A stretch of DNA of 64,000 nucleotides. It comes from Aquimarina macrocephali JAMB N27. Its GTDB lineage: Bacteria; Bacteroidota; Bacteroidia; Flavobacteriales; Flavobacteriaceae. The stretch spans positions 62,001-126,000 of the forward strand of contig NZ_JACA01000026.1 of the NCBI RefSeq assembly GCF_000520995.1, in the 5' to 3' direction. Position 1 is the stretch's first letter. Each line of letters starts with the position of its first letter. The position numbers and the translations under genes are program-made. Below the pieces are notes generated by a model. The model made no database searches, was not told where the DNA came from, and saw only the letters and a list, made by a program, of their open reading frames with translations. Positions 18,930 through 28,293 of the stretch are shown in pieces.

Positions 18930-19400
18930 ATGAAGTTAGATCAGAAGGATATTCAGATTTTGAACTTATTACAAAATAATGCTCGGCTTTCAAATAAAGA
19001 GTTAGCTGCAGAGCTAGATATTGCGCCCTCTACCTGCCATGAGCGATTAAAAAGATTAACAAGAGAAGGATTTTTTAAAGCTTTTAATGCTGATCTTAAT
19101 TTAAAAAAATTAGGAATCAATGTACAAGTAATAGTCGCTATACGTTTAAAAAAGCATGAAAGAGAAATTATAAATTCTTTTATTAAAAGAATACGAACAC
19201 TTAAAGGAGTTATTAAATTTTATCATATGGCCGGTGATACCGATTTTATGATCCACATTGGAGTAAAAGATTCTGATGATCTTAGATCCTTTATTCTTGA
19301 TAAATTAGCAAACTTTAGTTACATAGACCATATAGAAACGGCTATGATTTTTTATGATGAATGTGTATGTAACCTTTCTATTTTCGAATCTGAAAACTAA
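18930..19400 (+). CDS. Lrp/AsnC-family transcriptional regulator
   Basis: A 156-residue regulator with an N-terminal winged HTH (DQKDIQILNLLQNNARLSNK ... APSTCHERLKRLTREG) and a C-terminal RAM/ACT-like ligand-binding domain (about 65-150) ending in a GDTDFMIHI-type strand. The family senses amino acids. It is divergent from the homoserine dehydrogenase operon and separated from it by 115 bases with a dyad operator, so it very probably controls that operon in response to the amino acid being degraded. Confidence 0.92.
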   Translation: MKLDQKDIQILNLLQNNARLSNKELAAELDIAPSTCHERLKRLTREGFFKAFNADLNLKKLGINVQVIVAIRLKKHEREIINSFIKRIRTLKGVIKFYHMAGDTDFMIHIGVKDSDDLRSFILDKLANFSYIDHIETAMIFYDECVCNLSIFESEN

Positions 19401-19421
19401 AAACAGCTAATTCACAAAGAA

Positions 19422-19814
19422 CTACTTGTTAACTATAGGAATTGGATTTTTATTATTATCTATGGCAACAAACTTGAAGTGCCCAGAAACTGCAAGTTCT
19501 CTATCATTGCTATACATATCTTCTTTGTAAATATCAACTTTTACCAAACAACTAGTTCTTCCTACTTCTGCAATTCTTGCTACGAGTTCTATAATGGTTC
19601 CTTCGGGTATTGGTTTCCCAAAATCAATTTTATCTGTAGATATGGTAACTACTTTCTTTCTGCTAAAACGAGTAGCACATATAAAAGACACTTCATCCAT
19701 AAGCTGTAATGCTGTACCACCAAATAAAGTTTCGTAATGATTGGTAGTATTAGGGAATACAGCTTTAAAGATTCTTGTTTCAGATTTATTAATCAATTCT
19801 TCTATAGCATTCAT
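19422..19814 (-). CDS. Hotdog-fold acyl-CoA thioesterase
   Basis: A 130-residue single-hotdog thioesterase of the YciA/BACH group. The signature ETLFGGTALQLMDEVSFICATRFS carries the conserved Asp and Gly residues of the family, followed by TISTDKIDFGKPIPEG. It hydrolyses acyl-CoA to free acid and CoA in the cytosol. It has its own promoter, back to back with that of the nitroreductase gene. Confidence 0.9.
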   Translation of the reverse strand: MNAIEELINKSETRIFKAVFPNTTNHYETLFGGTALQLMDEVSFICATRFSRKKVVTISTDKIDFGKPIPEGTIIELVARIAEVGRTSCLVKVDIYKEDMYSNDRELAVSGHFKFVAIDNNKNPIPIVNK

Positions 19815-19852
19815 ACAATTGTGATATAGTTTTTTCTTATCATTTTACCTGT

Positions 19853-19881
19853 CAAAGGTAAATCTTATCATACTATCTTTG
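19853..19881. promoter_or_regulatory. Back-to-back promoters of the thioesterase and nitroreductase genes
   Basis: TACCTTTG on the minus strand (19860-19853) and TATCTTTG on the plus strand (19874-19881) both match TAnnTTTG. They are only 13 bases apart and point away from each other, 39 and 24 bases from their start codons. Confidence 0.55.
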
Positions 19882-19904
19882 CCATATACTTAAAAAAACT
19901 TCGA

Positions 19905-20534
19905 ATGAATATTATAGAAAGTTTACATTGGCGTTATGCCACCAAAAAATTCGATAATAAAAAAATCCTTTCTCAGGAAAAAATAGATATATTAACAGAA
20001 GCTTTTAACCTTACTGCCACTTCATATGGCTTGCAACCCTTAAAATTAGTGGTAATCAAGAATAAAGACCTGCAAAAAGAACTTACTCCACACTCCTGGA
20101 ACCAACAGCAAGTTGCCGATGCATCTCACGTGCTGGTATTTTGTATCGAAAAGACAATAGGAGAACAATACATATCTAAATATTTTGATAATGTAAAAGA
20201 GATAAGAGATACTCCCGAAGAAATATTAAAACCTTTTAAAGAGCATCTTGTAGATTCTTTTACTTATAAATCCCCTGAAGAGATATCCAATTGGGCAGCA
20301 AAACAAGCATATTTGGCCTTGGGAAATATACTTACCGTATGCGCTATCGAAAAAATAGATTCCTGTCCTATGGAAGGTTTTATACCAGAAAAATATGATG
20401 AGGTCCTTAATCTTAATGATTTAGGATTAACATCAGTACTGGTACTACCTATTGGGTATAGAGCAGAAGATGATATGTTTTCTGAGTTCAAAAAAGTAAG
20501 ACGCCCAATTAAAGACACTATCATTACTATCTAA
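19905..20534 (+). CDS. NAD(P)H-dependent nitroreductase-family oxidoreductase
   Basis: A 209-residue FMN enzyme of the nitroreductase superfamily (NfsB-like). The N-terminus SLHWRYATKKFDNKKI contains the R-x-(S/A)-x-(K)-x-F FMN-phosphate motif, and ATSYGLQPLKLVVI is the second FMN element; CPMEGF and PIGYRAEDD are typical of the C-terminal half. It reduces quinones or nitro compounds using NAD(P)H; the physiological substrate is unknown. It is monocistronic. Confidence 0.9.
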   Translation: MNIIESLHWRYATKKFDNKKILSQEKIDILTEAFNLTATSYGLQPLKLVVIKNKDLQKELTPHSWNQQQVADASHVLVFCIEKTIGEQYISKYFDNVKEIRDTPEEILKPFKEHLVDSFTYKSPEEISNWAAKQAYLALGNILTVCAIEKIDSCPMEGFIPEKYDEVLNLNDLGLTSVLVLPIGYRAEDDMFSEFKKVRRPIKDTIITI

Positions 20535-20622
20535 ATTTTGGTTTCTTAAATTTTTATTCATTCTATAAAAATTATTCTATATCATCGTAATTAAAAAAAT
20601 CTAGTATATCCACTGTAAAATC

Positions 20623-20658
20623 AAAACTCTTTTCGGTATTTTTGCCGGAAAGAGTTTT
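20623..20658 (+). terminator. Hairpin that is both terminator and promoter site
   Basis: A 14-bp stem with one G-T pair (AAAACTCTTTTCGG / CCGGAAAGAGTTTT), followed on the plus strand by T and AATTT. The loop and its edge spell TATTTTTG (20637-20644), a perfect -7 box whose transcription start would be about 25 bases before the DegT ATG at 20677. Confidence 0.5.
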
Positions 20659-20676
20659 TAATTTAACACTATACCT

Positions 20677-21882
20677 ATGCCAGGATTTGAGTTATTTGGT
20701 GCTGAAGAGCAAAAAGAAGTTCAAGATGTTTTAGATAATGGAGTTTTAATGCGATATGGATTTGATCCTATGAGAAATGGTCATCATAAAGCGTTAGAAT
20801 TAGAAAGAGATTTAGCAAACAGAATGCAATCCAAATACGCTCAGGTAGTATCCAGTGGAACTGCAGCTTTAACAGTTGCATTGACATGTGCTGGTATCGG
20901 ATCCGGAGATGAAGTAATTATGCCTACATTTACTTTTGTAGCAAGTTTTGAAGCTATATTATCTGTTGGAGCCACCCCAATACTATGTGATATAGACGAT
21001 ACACTTACTTTGGACCCTAAAGCTGTTGAAGCATCTATAACTTCAAAGACAAAAGCAATCATGCCCGTGCATATGTGTGGATCTATGGCAGATCTTAGTG
21101 CATTAAAAGTAATTTGTGATACGCACGATCTTATTTTATTAGAAGATGCTTGTCAGGCTATCGGAGCCACTTACGATGGAAAACCATTAGGAAGTTATGG
21201 AGATCTGGGTTGTTTTTCTTTTGATTATGTTAAAACAATTACTTGTGGTGAAGGTGGGGGTATAATTACTAATTCTGAAACCTATGCAGATCGGGCACAC
21301 AAATACCAAGATCATGGTCATGACCATGTTGGTAATGATCGCGGTGCAGAGACACATCCATTTTTAGGATATAATTATAGATTATCCGAACTAAATGCGG
21401 CAGTGGGAATTGCACAGCTAAGAAAATTAGATCACACACTAACAATCCAGGAAAAAAACTATACTATACTTCGCAATGCTTTAGCAACAGTTCCCGAAGT
21501 TTCTTTTAGAAGAGTTCCAGAAACAGGAGTAGAAAATTATTCATTTTTAAATATATTTTTACCTACAGAAGATATTGCCAGAAAAGCACATAAAGCTTTA
21601 GGAGAAAACGGTGTAGATGCTTGTTTTTATTGGTTTGATAATAACTGGCATTACTATAAAAAATGGGAACATCTTTTAGAACAAAAATCTCTTAGTAAAC
21701 TATCTCAGGAAATACAATTAGGGTTACAAAAAAACAATCGGTCATTTGATGCCAGTGATCTATGGATGGGGCGTACTATTTCTTGCCTTATCAAATTAAA
21801 CTGGACTGAAACAGAAGTAGCAGATAGAGCTTCAAAAATGGTTGAAGCTTTAAAAGGTGTCCTTGTAAAAAGTGTACTATAA
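20677..21882 (+). CDS. DegT/DnrJ/EryC1/StrS-family aminotransferase
   Basis: A 401-residue fold-type I PLP enzyme of the sugar aminotransferase family. Seen are SSGTAALTVAL (PLP phosphate site), TFTFVAS, EDACQAIGATYDGKPLG (PLP-ring Asp) and the Lys in FSFDYVKTITCGEGGGIIT. Family members transaminate nucleotide-activated keto sugars for surface polysaccharides or antibiotics. No sugar-biosynthesis genes flank it, so the substrate is open. The gene stands alone and ends 16 bases from the convergent ribB gene. Confidence 0.9.
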   Translation: MPGFELFGAEEQKEVQDVLDNGVLMRYGFDPMRNGHHKALELERDLANRMQSKYAQVVSSGTAALTVALTCAGIGSGDEVIMPTFTFVASFEAILSVGATPILCDIDDTLTLDPKAVEASITSKTKAIMPVHMCGSMADLSALKVICDTHDLILLEDACQAIGATYDGKPLGSYGDLGCFSFDYVKTITCGEGGGIITNSETYADRAHKYQDHGHDHVGNDRGAETHPFLGYNYRLSELNAAVGIAQLRKLDHTLTIQEKNYTILRNALATVPEVSFRRVPETGVENYSFLNIFLPTEDIARKAHKALGENGVDACFYWFDNNWHYYKKWEHLLEQKSLSKLSQEIQLGLQKNNRSFDASDLWMGRTISCLIKLNWTETEVADRASKMVEALKGVLVKSVL

Positions 21883-21897
21883 GATAAATATCAGATT

Positions 21898-23055
21898 TTA
21901 ATACTCAACATAGTCTACGATTTCTAAACCGTATCCAATCATTCCAACGCGTTTTTGTTGTACTGTATTAGATACTAATCGTAGTTTATGAATATTAATA
22001 TCATGTAGAATCTGTGCTCCTATACCAAAGTCTTTAGTATCCATAGCAATTTTTGGTGCTTTTACTACATCTTTTCCATTTTGAATTTCTTTTAAGGCAC
22101 TTAAACGTCCTAAAAGATTAAGGGATTGACTTTCTTGATTAATAAAAATTATCGCTCCTTTACCTTCAGCATTAATACGTTGAAACATAGCATCCAGTCG
22201 CTTATCAGCGTTATTGGTTAGCGTTCCCAGAATATCATTATTAAACAAGGTAGAATTAATTCTTGTAAGCACAGGTTCGTTTTCTTTCCAAGAACCCAAT
22301 GTCAAGGCAATATGCACTTGATCATTGGTTGTTTGCTTATAAGCTCTAAGTCTATAACTCCCAAAACGTGTGGTAATATCAAAGTCTTCTTTTTTCTCGA
22401 TCAGAGAATCATGTTGCATACGATAAGCTACAAGGTCTTCAATCGATATTAATTTAAGGTCGAATTTCTTAGCAACCTCTACCAATTGAGGTAAACGCGC
22501 CATAGTACCATCTTCGTTTAAAATTTCGACCAAAATCCCTGCTGGTTTAAATCCTGCAAGTCTTGCAAGGTCTACAGCTGCTTCGGTATGCCCTGTACGC
22601 CTTAATACTCCTCCATTTTTCGCTTTAAGCGGAAAAATATGCCCCGGTCTTCCCAAGTCATCAGGTTTTGTATCTTCCTGGATCAATGCATTTATAGTCT
22701 TGGCTCTATCATGTACAGAAATCCCTGTTGTACATCCATGCCCAATTAAATCTACCGATACGGTAAATTGGGTTTCGTGCAAAACGGTATTGTTCTGAAC
22801 CATCATATTAAGATTTAACTCCTCACAACGATCTCTTGTGAGTGGAGCACAAATCAATCCACGTCCATGGGTTGCCATAAAATTGATCATCTCTGGAGTT
22901 ACTTTCTCTGCAGCAGCAATAAAATCTCCTTCATTTTCACGATCTTCATCATCTACCACAATAATCACCTTTCCTTGCCGAATATCTTCAATGGCTTCTT
23001 GAATGGTGTTCAGTTTCATTTTGTTTGTGGTATTAGTTGCTTGTGACATAATCAT
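21898..23055 (-). CDS. ribB: RibB (DHBP synthase) with a degenerate GTP cyclohydrolase II domain
   Basis: Makes 3,4-dihydroxy-2-butanone 4-phosphate from ribulose 5-phosphate for riboflavin. Residues about 15-215 are an intact DHBP synthase: [12 protein letters not shown] (acidic metal site), [12 protein letters not shown] and [12 protein letters not shown]. The C-terminal 160 residues have the GTP cyclohydrolase II fold, but the zinc-binding Cys cluster of RibA (C-x10-C-x-C) is absent; the equivalent reads [15 protein letters not shown]. So it should not open GTP, and a separate RibA is expected elsewhere. It is last in the ftsK-lolA-lptFG-ribB series. Confidence 0.92.
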   Translation of the reverse strand: MIMSQATNTTNKMKLNTIQEAIEDIRQGKVIIVVDDEDRENEGDFIAAAEKVTPEMINFMATHGRGLICAPLTRDRCEELNLNMMVQNNTVLHETQFTVSVDLIGHGCTTGISVHDRAKTINALIQEDTKPDDLGRPGHIFPLKAKNGGVLRRTGHTEAAVDLARLAGFKPAGILVEILNEDGTMARLPQLVEVAKKFDLKLISIEDLVAYRMQHDSLIEKKEDFDITTRFGSYRLRAYKQTTNDQVHIALTLGSWKENEPVLTRINSTLFNNDILGTLTNNADKRLDAMFQRINAEGKGAIIFINQESQSLNLLGRLSALKEIQNGKDVVKAPKIAMDTKDFGIGAQILHDINIHKLRLVSNTVQQKRVGMIGYGLEIVDYVEY

Positions 23056-23096
23056 ACTCTTAAATTTATTACCGGCAAAGATATTTAAAAAGAAAT

Positions 23097-24542
23097 CTAT
23101 TTTTTGGATTTAGAAGATCGTTTTGCAAAGAAATTCTTTATTGGCTGGATAAAAGTATCCATATTAAAGATTCCTTGATCCGTAGTTGCTCTATATGTTA
23201 GGAATATACTTAGCGGAAATATAATACATGTAGAAAGCCATGAGCCTACATATGGAGGAATCCCACCTTCTTCTGCGCTATTTTTAGCAAAAATTCCTAT
23301 AAAATGGTATGTCAAAAACAATACTACTCCAATAACTATAGGTAATCCTAACCCTCCTTTACGAATTATAGCCCCCAAAGGAGCTCCAACAAAGAACAAT
23401 AAAATGCACGAAATCCCTAAAGCATATTTATCATGCAATGACATTTCATATTTATTTAGAGCTCTTTTCTTAAAACTTAGATTTTTTTGCGTCGAATTTA
23501 GTTTTCTTAATACTCCATCTACAGTAGATGAAGCAATCTGGTATATCTGTATTTTTTTAAGTGTATTAAAATGATCTTTTACATGCAATGTATCATTACT
23601 TGTTTTTGAAAGAGAATCGATTATTTTTATATTTTTATTTAATCCTTCAAACCCAATCATTCTATCAATTTCAACCGTCATATTCTTCACATTTTTATTA
23701 ACTTCAATAGATATTGTGTCTATCTGATCCTTTAGTTCATTAACATTAAGCATATTATACCCTTTACTATATTGTTGTTCATCCATATCTACATTATCCA
23801 GAGATGACAAATCTATATTAAGAACATATTTTTTAAAATGCGTTTTGACAAAAGGTAATCTATTTCTTTTTTGAGGAGAGTTTTGCTGAACCTCCTTATA
23901 ATAATTACCATCATTGAGGGCCAAAGTAATTAAATCAGAATTGATATTACCTTTCAACTCTCCTCCTACTGCTTTTATAACCGTAAAATTACCAGGTCTT
24001 GCAGCTTTCTTATGAATGATAACGTCTCTAAGAAACTCATCATTATCACCATATTTTTCTGCTACTTTTATATTTATATCCCCTAGATCATTAAACTGAT
24101 TAGGGGTTATTACCATTGCTGGTTTTACTTTAACTATATTTTTACGAAGATTTATAAACCTTTTCTCTGAGGACGGGATTACTGTATTCGAAAATAGAAA
24201 GGCTCCTATTCCTACAAAAAAGATAAAAACAGATAATGTTCTCATAGCTCGTTGCAGGGATATCCCAGAAGATTTCATCGCGGCAAATTCATAATTCTCG
24301 GCAAAATTCCCAAAAATCATAATAGACGTTAGCAAGATGGTAAGCGGCAAAACCATAGGGATTAATCTAGGTGTTGCAAACGTCAAAAACTTTAATATTA
24401 CTGAAAAATCCAAGTCTTTTCCTGCCAATTCTGATATAAACAACCAGATGGTTTGCAATAAAAGGATAAACATAATAATTACAAAGAGCGGAAAAAATGT
24501 CTTCACAAAAGTTGTTAAAATATACCTATCTAGAATCTTCAC
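23097..24542 (-). CDS. LptF/LptG-family lipopolysaccharide export permease
   Basis: A 481-residue permease of the YjgP/YjgQ family: membrane helices near the N-terminus (MKILDRYILTTFVKTFFPLF; then two more by residue 110), a large periplasmic beta-jellyroll region (about 130-360), and three C-terminal helices. It belongs to the LptB2FG ABC transporter that extracts LPS from the inner membrane. Whether it is F or G cannot be told from this copy alone. It lies 42 bases upstream of ribB and 117 bases downstream of lolA, with a hairpin in that gap. Confidence 0.9.
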   Translation of the reverse strand: MKILDRYILTTFVKTFFPLFVIIMFILLLQTIWLFISELAGKDLDFSVILKFLTFATPRLIPMVLPLTILLTSIMIFGNFAENYEFAAMKSSGISLQRAMRTLSVFIFFVGIGAFLFSNTVIPSSEKRFINLRKNIVKVKPAMVITPNQFNDLGDINIKVAEKYGDNDEFLRDVIIHKKAARPGNFTVIKAVGGELKGNINSDLITLALNDGNYYKEVQQNSPQKRNRLPFVKTHFKKYVLNIDLSSLDNVDMDEQQYSKGYNMLNVNELKDQIDTISIEVNKNVKNMTVEIDRMIGFEGLNKNIKIIDSLSKTSNDTLHVKDHFNTLKKIQIYQIASSTVDGVLRKLNSTQKNLSFKKRALNKYEMSLHDKYALGISCILLFFVGAPLGAIIRKGGLGLPIVIGVVLFLTYHFIGIFAKNSAEEGGIPPYVGSWLSTCIIFPLSIFLTYRATTDQGIFNMDTFIQPIKNFFAKRSSKSKK

Positions 24543-24589
24543 TCGTTTTCTGTTTTCTAATCGCTAAAAATATACATTAATTAAAAACT

Positions 24590-24623
24590 AAAGAACGTGT
24601 GTAAATTTTTACACCCGTTCTTT
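24590..24623 (-). terminator. Intercistronic hairpin between lolA and lptF/G
   Basis: Two stacked stems (AAAGAACG / CGTTCTTT and GTGTAAA / TTTACAC, one mismatch between) in the 116-base gap. The minus-strand tail has only a short T-run, so partial attenuation is more likely than a full stop. Confidence 0.5.
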
Positions 24624-24658
24624 TCTATACTTTTGTATTTTCTTATGTCTTATTGTTT

Positions 24659-25294
24659 CTAATCTAAGCGATTGATATAATAATTTTCATATTTTGATTT
24701 ATCAAACACAAATAATGTTTTTGAAAGCGGTTGATTAGTTTTGAAACTATTAACCGTAATTGTAACATTAGTACCATTATTTTGTTTCTGAATCATTTTG
24801 TAAATATGCTTTGTTTGCTTATCAATACCAAGCAATATTTCTTTTAAATCACTTTTTGAGTCAATAGGTATTAATTTTACATATTGAATTTTTCTACCTT
24901 TTATATCCTGAACAATATCCATTTTATAGGTATAACCATCTTCATAAAAAGTTAACATTTTTGAAGGAGTCACACTGGTACCATCATCTTCATCTTGTGA
25001 AGAAATATTGATTTCTTCATCTTCTGGGACAATTACATGTAACTTTTTACCATCATACATGCGTTTGGTTCCCATGATATTAAGCAGATACTTGTTTCCT
25101 TGTAATGCTACATCTCCTCTGGTTTCCTGAGCAACATTCTCTGCCTGATTATTAATAGAATATTTAAAGTCAATAACAATATTGGTGTAGCTATTTACTT
25201 TTTTGGAAACCTCATCCAAAAGATCTTTGGCACTTTGAGCTTGTGCAGTACTTATGCCTAATACAAATAGTAAAAATATAGCCTTTTTTATCAT
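24659..25294 (-). CDS. lolA: LolA-type outer-membrane lipoprotein carrier
   Basis: A 211-residue periplasmic protein with a cleavable signal peptide (ends AQAQS) and the LolA fold (FKYSINNQAENVAQETRGDV and GNKYLLNIMGTKRMYDGKKL). LolA ferries lipoproteins from the inner membrane to the outer membrane. It is downstream of ftsK with a 55-base gap, the usual flavobacterial order. Confidence 0.88.
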   Translation of the reverse strand: MIKKAIFLLFVLGISTAQAQSAKDLLDEVSKKVNSYTNIVIDFKYSINNQAENVAQETRGDVALQGNKYLLNIMGTKRMYDGKKLHVIVPEDEEINISSQDEDDGTSVTPSKMLTFYEDGYTYKMDIVQDIKGRKIQYVKLIPIDSKSDLKEILLGIDKQTKHIYKMIQKQNNGTNVTITVNSFKTNQPLSKTLFVFDKSKYENYYINRLD

Positions 25295-25349
25295 TTTATT
25301 TATTCTTCTTTAATTACTAATTATCATTACCATATTATTAATCAGCTCA

Positions 25350-27851
25350 TTACTCATTATCCAGTAACTGCTGAAGCGAAATTAAATCGGGTACTAAAAC
25401 CTGTCTTGCTTTACTTCCTTCAAAGGGACCAACAATTCCGGCAGCTTCTAATTGATCAATTAATCTACCTGCCCGATTGTACCCTAATTTTAATTTCCTT
25501 TGTAATAAAGACGCCGATCCTTGTTGAGCTGTTACAATTACCTCTGCAGCTTCAGCAAAAAGTTTATCTCTATCCTTTTTATCTATATCAAGACTTGTGC
25601 CACTTTCTTCACCTACATATTCTGGTAACAGATGTGCATCGGGGTATGCTTTTTGGCTACCAATATAATCTGTTATTCGTTCTACTTCTGGAGTATCTAC
25701 AAAGGCACATTGTATTCTTACAATATCATTTCCTTGTGTATACAACATATCCCCTCTACCAATTAATTGATCGGCTCCTCCTGTATCCAAAATTGTACGA
25801 GAATCTATTTTAGAAGTTACCCTAAATGCTATTCTGGCAGGGAAATTAGCTTTAATCATACCTGTTATTACATTTACAGATGGTCGTTGCGTAGCTATAA
25901 TAAGATGTATACCTATTGCGCGGGCCAATTGAGCCAATCTAGCTATAGGGGTTTCTACCTCTTTTCCTGCAGTCATAATTAGGTCTGCAAACTCATCTAC
26001 TACAAGTACAATATATGGTAAAAATTTATGTCCGTTCTCGGGATTTAACTTTCTTGCTTTAAACTTTACATTATACTCTTTAATATTTCTAACCATTGCC
26101 TGTTTTAACAGGTCATATCGGGCATCCATCTCAATACACAAAGAATTAAGTGTATTAATCACTTTAGTATTATCTGTAATAATTGCTTCTTCTGTATCGG
26201 GTAATTTGGCCAGGTAATGTCGTTCGATTTTATTAAACAATGTAAGTTCTACCTTTTTAGGGTCTACCAAAACAAATTTCACTTCTGCGGGATGCTTTTT
26301 ATAAAGCAACGACGTAAGTATCGCATTAAGTCCAACAGATTTTCCTTGTCCCGTAGCCCCTGCCATAAGAAGGTGAGGCATTTTGGCAAGATCAACCACA
26401 AACGTTTCGTTCGAAATCGTTTTACCCAAAGATAATGGTAATTCCATTTCTGCATTTTGAAACTTAGAAGACGAAATTGCAGATCGCATTGATACAATAG
26501 TAGCTTTCTTATTTGGTACTTCTATACCAATGGTTCCTTTACCAGGTATAGGAGCAATTATACGAATCCCTAACGCTGCTAATGATAATGCGATATCATC
26601 TTCTAGGTTTTTAATTTTAGAAATTCGAATTCCAGCTTCGGGTACAATTTCGTATAATGTTACTGTAGGACCAACTGTAGCTTTAATTTGAGCTATTTCA
26701 ATTTTATAATTCTTAAGCGTCTCTACAATACGGTTTTTATTTTCTTCTAACTCTCCTTGATCAATTGTAATTCCTCCCGATTGCGTAGTATAATCTTTTA
26801 ATAAGCTAATTGCAGGAAACTTATAGTTCCCTAACTCTAGTTTTGGATCAAATTCGCCAAAATCTTTAACCAGCTTAGCACTTAGATCTCCAACTACTTC
26901 TTCTTCTACTGTTGTTTCGACCTCCATTGCAATATCCTCTGGATTATCTTCTGATTTTATAATTAGTTTCTCGGGAACCTCGTTATCTTGATTATTCGGA
27001 TCTCCATAAAAATCATTAATTGTAGGATTTAATGTAACCTCTTTGGTATTACTATCTTTTTTGATTGCTTCTTCTTTCTCCTTTTGCTTTTTCTCGTCAT
27101 ACTTTTTATTAAAGTCTTTGGATTTAGCAATAATAGAATCTATTTTTTCTTTAATACTAGAACTAGAGTTATCAGTATCGGATGAAGGAGTTGATACTAC
27201 TTGTCCATTATTTGTTTCTGGTGTTACTTCAAAATCCTTTGCAATAGCTTTTTGAGTATTTTTTAAAGAATCAGATATTTTCTCTGGAGTATATCTTAGA
27301 CGTACTACAATATATACTATTGCAAAAAAGGCAAGTACAAGAACAGTCCCTATAAAACCTATATAGTCTCTTAAAAAGTCATTAGTTTCATATCCTATAA
27401 TACCAGCTAATAATCCCCCATCTTTTTCTACAAAGCCCAAAACAATAGATATCCATAGCATGACTAGTCCACCCCAAAACCAAAATCCAAATAGCTTTTT
27501 TTTGTTGAGGTCAAAGAACAAATACACTCCTGTTAATGAGGTTAGCACAGGGATAATCAATGCAGAAATTCCAAATCCTTTAAAAATAAAGAAATGACTT
27601 ACTGTAGCTCCAAATTTACTTAACCAGTTCTTTGGAGATGATGTTCTATTATAAAATTGTGATATTTCACTTTGATCAATTTTCCAATTAAAGAAAAACG
27701 AAACAAAAGCAAAAAATAATCCTATCCCTAAAAAGAACAAGAAGCTACCCAAAACAACTTTCTGCTGTCTCGATAGCGTAAATTTTTCTTTTAGTGATGT
27801 TTTAGGTTTTTTTGTTGTTTTCCTTTTTGTACTTACCTTTCTTTTGGCCAT
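25350..27851 (-). CDS. ftsK: FtsK/SpoIIIE DNA translocase
   Basis: An 833-residue septal DNA pump that clears and aligns chromosome termini during division. Four membrane helices lie at about residues 31-55, 91-113, 122-142 and 163-184. An acidic/Lys-rich linker (about 200-330) follows, then the translocase: Walker A GATGQGKS at 498-505, Walker B LVVDEFADLI, and RAIGIHLIIATQRPSVNVITG. The last 65 residues form the gamma winged helix that reads KOPS-like sites. The length is normal for Bacteroidota. The start follows its own TATTTTTG promoter. Confidence 0.95.
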   Translation of the reverse strand: MAKRKVSTKRKTTKKPKTSLKEKFTLSRQQKVVLGSFLFFLGIGLFFAFVSFFFNWKIDQSEISQFYNRTSSPKNWLSKFGATVSHFFIFKGFGISALIIPVLTSLTGVYLFFDLNKKKLFGFWFWGGLVMLWISIVLGFVEKDGGLLAGIIGYETNDFLRDYIGFIGTVLVLAFFAIVYIVVRLRYTPEKISDSLKNTQKAIAKDFEVTPETNNGQVVSTPSSDTDNSSSSIKEKIDSIIAKSKDFNKKYDEKKQKEKEEAIKKDSNTKEVTLNPTINDFYGDPNNQDNEVPEKLIIKSEDNPEDIAMEVETTVEEEVVGDLSAKLVKDFGEFDPKLELGNYKFPAISLLKDYTTQSGGITIDQGELEENKNRIVETLKNYKIEIAQIKATVGPTVTLYEIVPEAGIRISKIKNLEDDIALSLAALGIRIIAPIPGKGTIGIEVPNKKATIVSMRSAISSSKFQNAEMELPLSLGKTISNETFVVDLAKMPHLLMAGATGQGKSVGLNAILTSLLYKKHPAEVKFVLVDPKKVELTLFNKIERHYLAKLPDTEEAIITDNTKVINTLNSLCIEMDARYDLLKQAMVRNIKEYNVKFKARKLNPENGHKFLPYIVLVVDEFADLIMTAGKEVETPIARLAQLARAIGIHLIIATQRPSVNVITGMIKANFPARIAFRVTSKIDSRTILDTGGADQLIGRGDMLYTQGNDIVRIQCAFVDTPEVERITDYIGSQKAYPDAHLLPEYVGEESGTSLDIDKKDRDKLFAEAAEVIVTAQQGSASLLQRKLKLGYNRAGRLIDQLEAAGIVGPFEGSKARQVLVPDLISLQQLLDNE

Positions 27852-27869
27852 TTTTTGGGTATCTTATCG

Positions 27870-27877
27870 CAAAAATA
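27870..27877 (-). promoter_or_regulatory. -7 promoter box of the ftsK operon
   Basis: TATTTTTG on the minus strand, 19 bases upstream of the ftsK ATG. No exact TTG -33 element; TTC lies at about the right place. Confidence 0.5.
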
Positions 27878-27918
27878 CGAATATCTATATTGGAACGTAA
27901 AAATGACTAAAAAATTTT

Positions 27919-28287
27919 CTAAACTAAATATGGGATATAAATTAATAATCCAATTATTATAGCTGTAATTGCAGCAATAAAAACGGCTCCCGCGGCTATA
28001 TCTTTTATAATACCTATCTTATTATGAAAATCCGGGTGAATAAAATCTGCAATTGCTTCGATTGTGGTATTTAGCCCTTCGATACTCATTACCAAACCAA
28101 TAGCAAAAATTTGTAAAATCCACTCGATCGAAGTAATCTCGAAATAAAAACCTAATATCGTCATTAATATTGCAATACCAACCTGTACTTGTATACTTGG
28201 TTCTGTCTTTATCAATAACAAAGCTCCTTTAAAAGCATAACCACAACCCCGCAATCTGCCAACCACAAATTTTATTACTTTACTCAT
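27919..28287 (-). CDS. dgkA: Diacylglycerol kinase family protein
   Basis: A 122-residue integral membrane protein with three helices. The core EGLNTTIEAIADFI and KDIAAGAVFIAAI match the DgkA/undecaprenol kinase signature (conserved Glu, Asn and Asp). It phosphorylates diacylglycerol or undecaprenol at the inner membrane; Bacteroidota members are not resolved between the two. It starts 6 bases after the tpx stop and probably shares its mRNA. Confidence 0.9.
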   Translation of the reverse strand: MSKVIKFVVGRLRGCGYAFKGALLLIKTEPSIQVQVGIAILMTILGFYFEITSIEWILQIFAIGLVMSIEGLNTTIEAIADFIHPDFHNKIGIIKDIAAGAVFIAAITAIIIGLLIYIPYLV

Positions 28288-28293
28288 AGGGCA

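Noticed and set aside
25406..25813. 135-residue frame opposite ftsK
   Set aside because: Antisense shadow of a clearly conserved gene.
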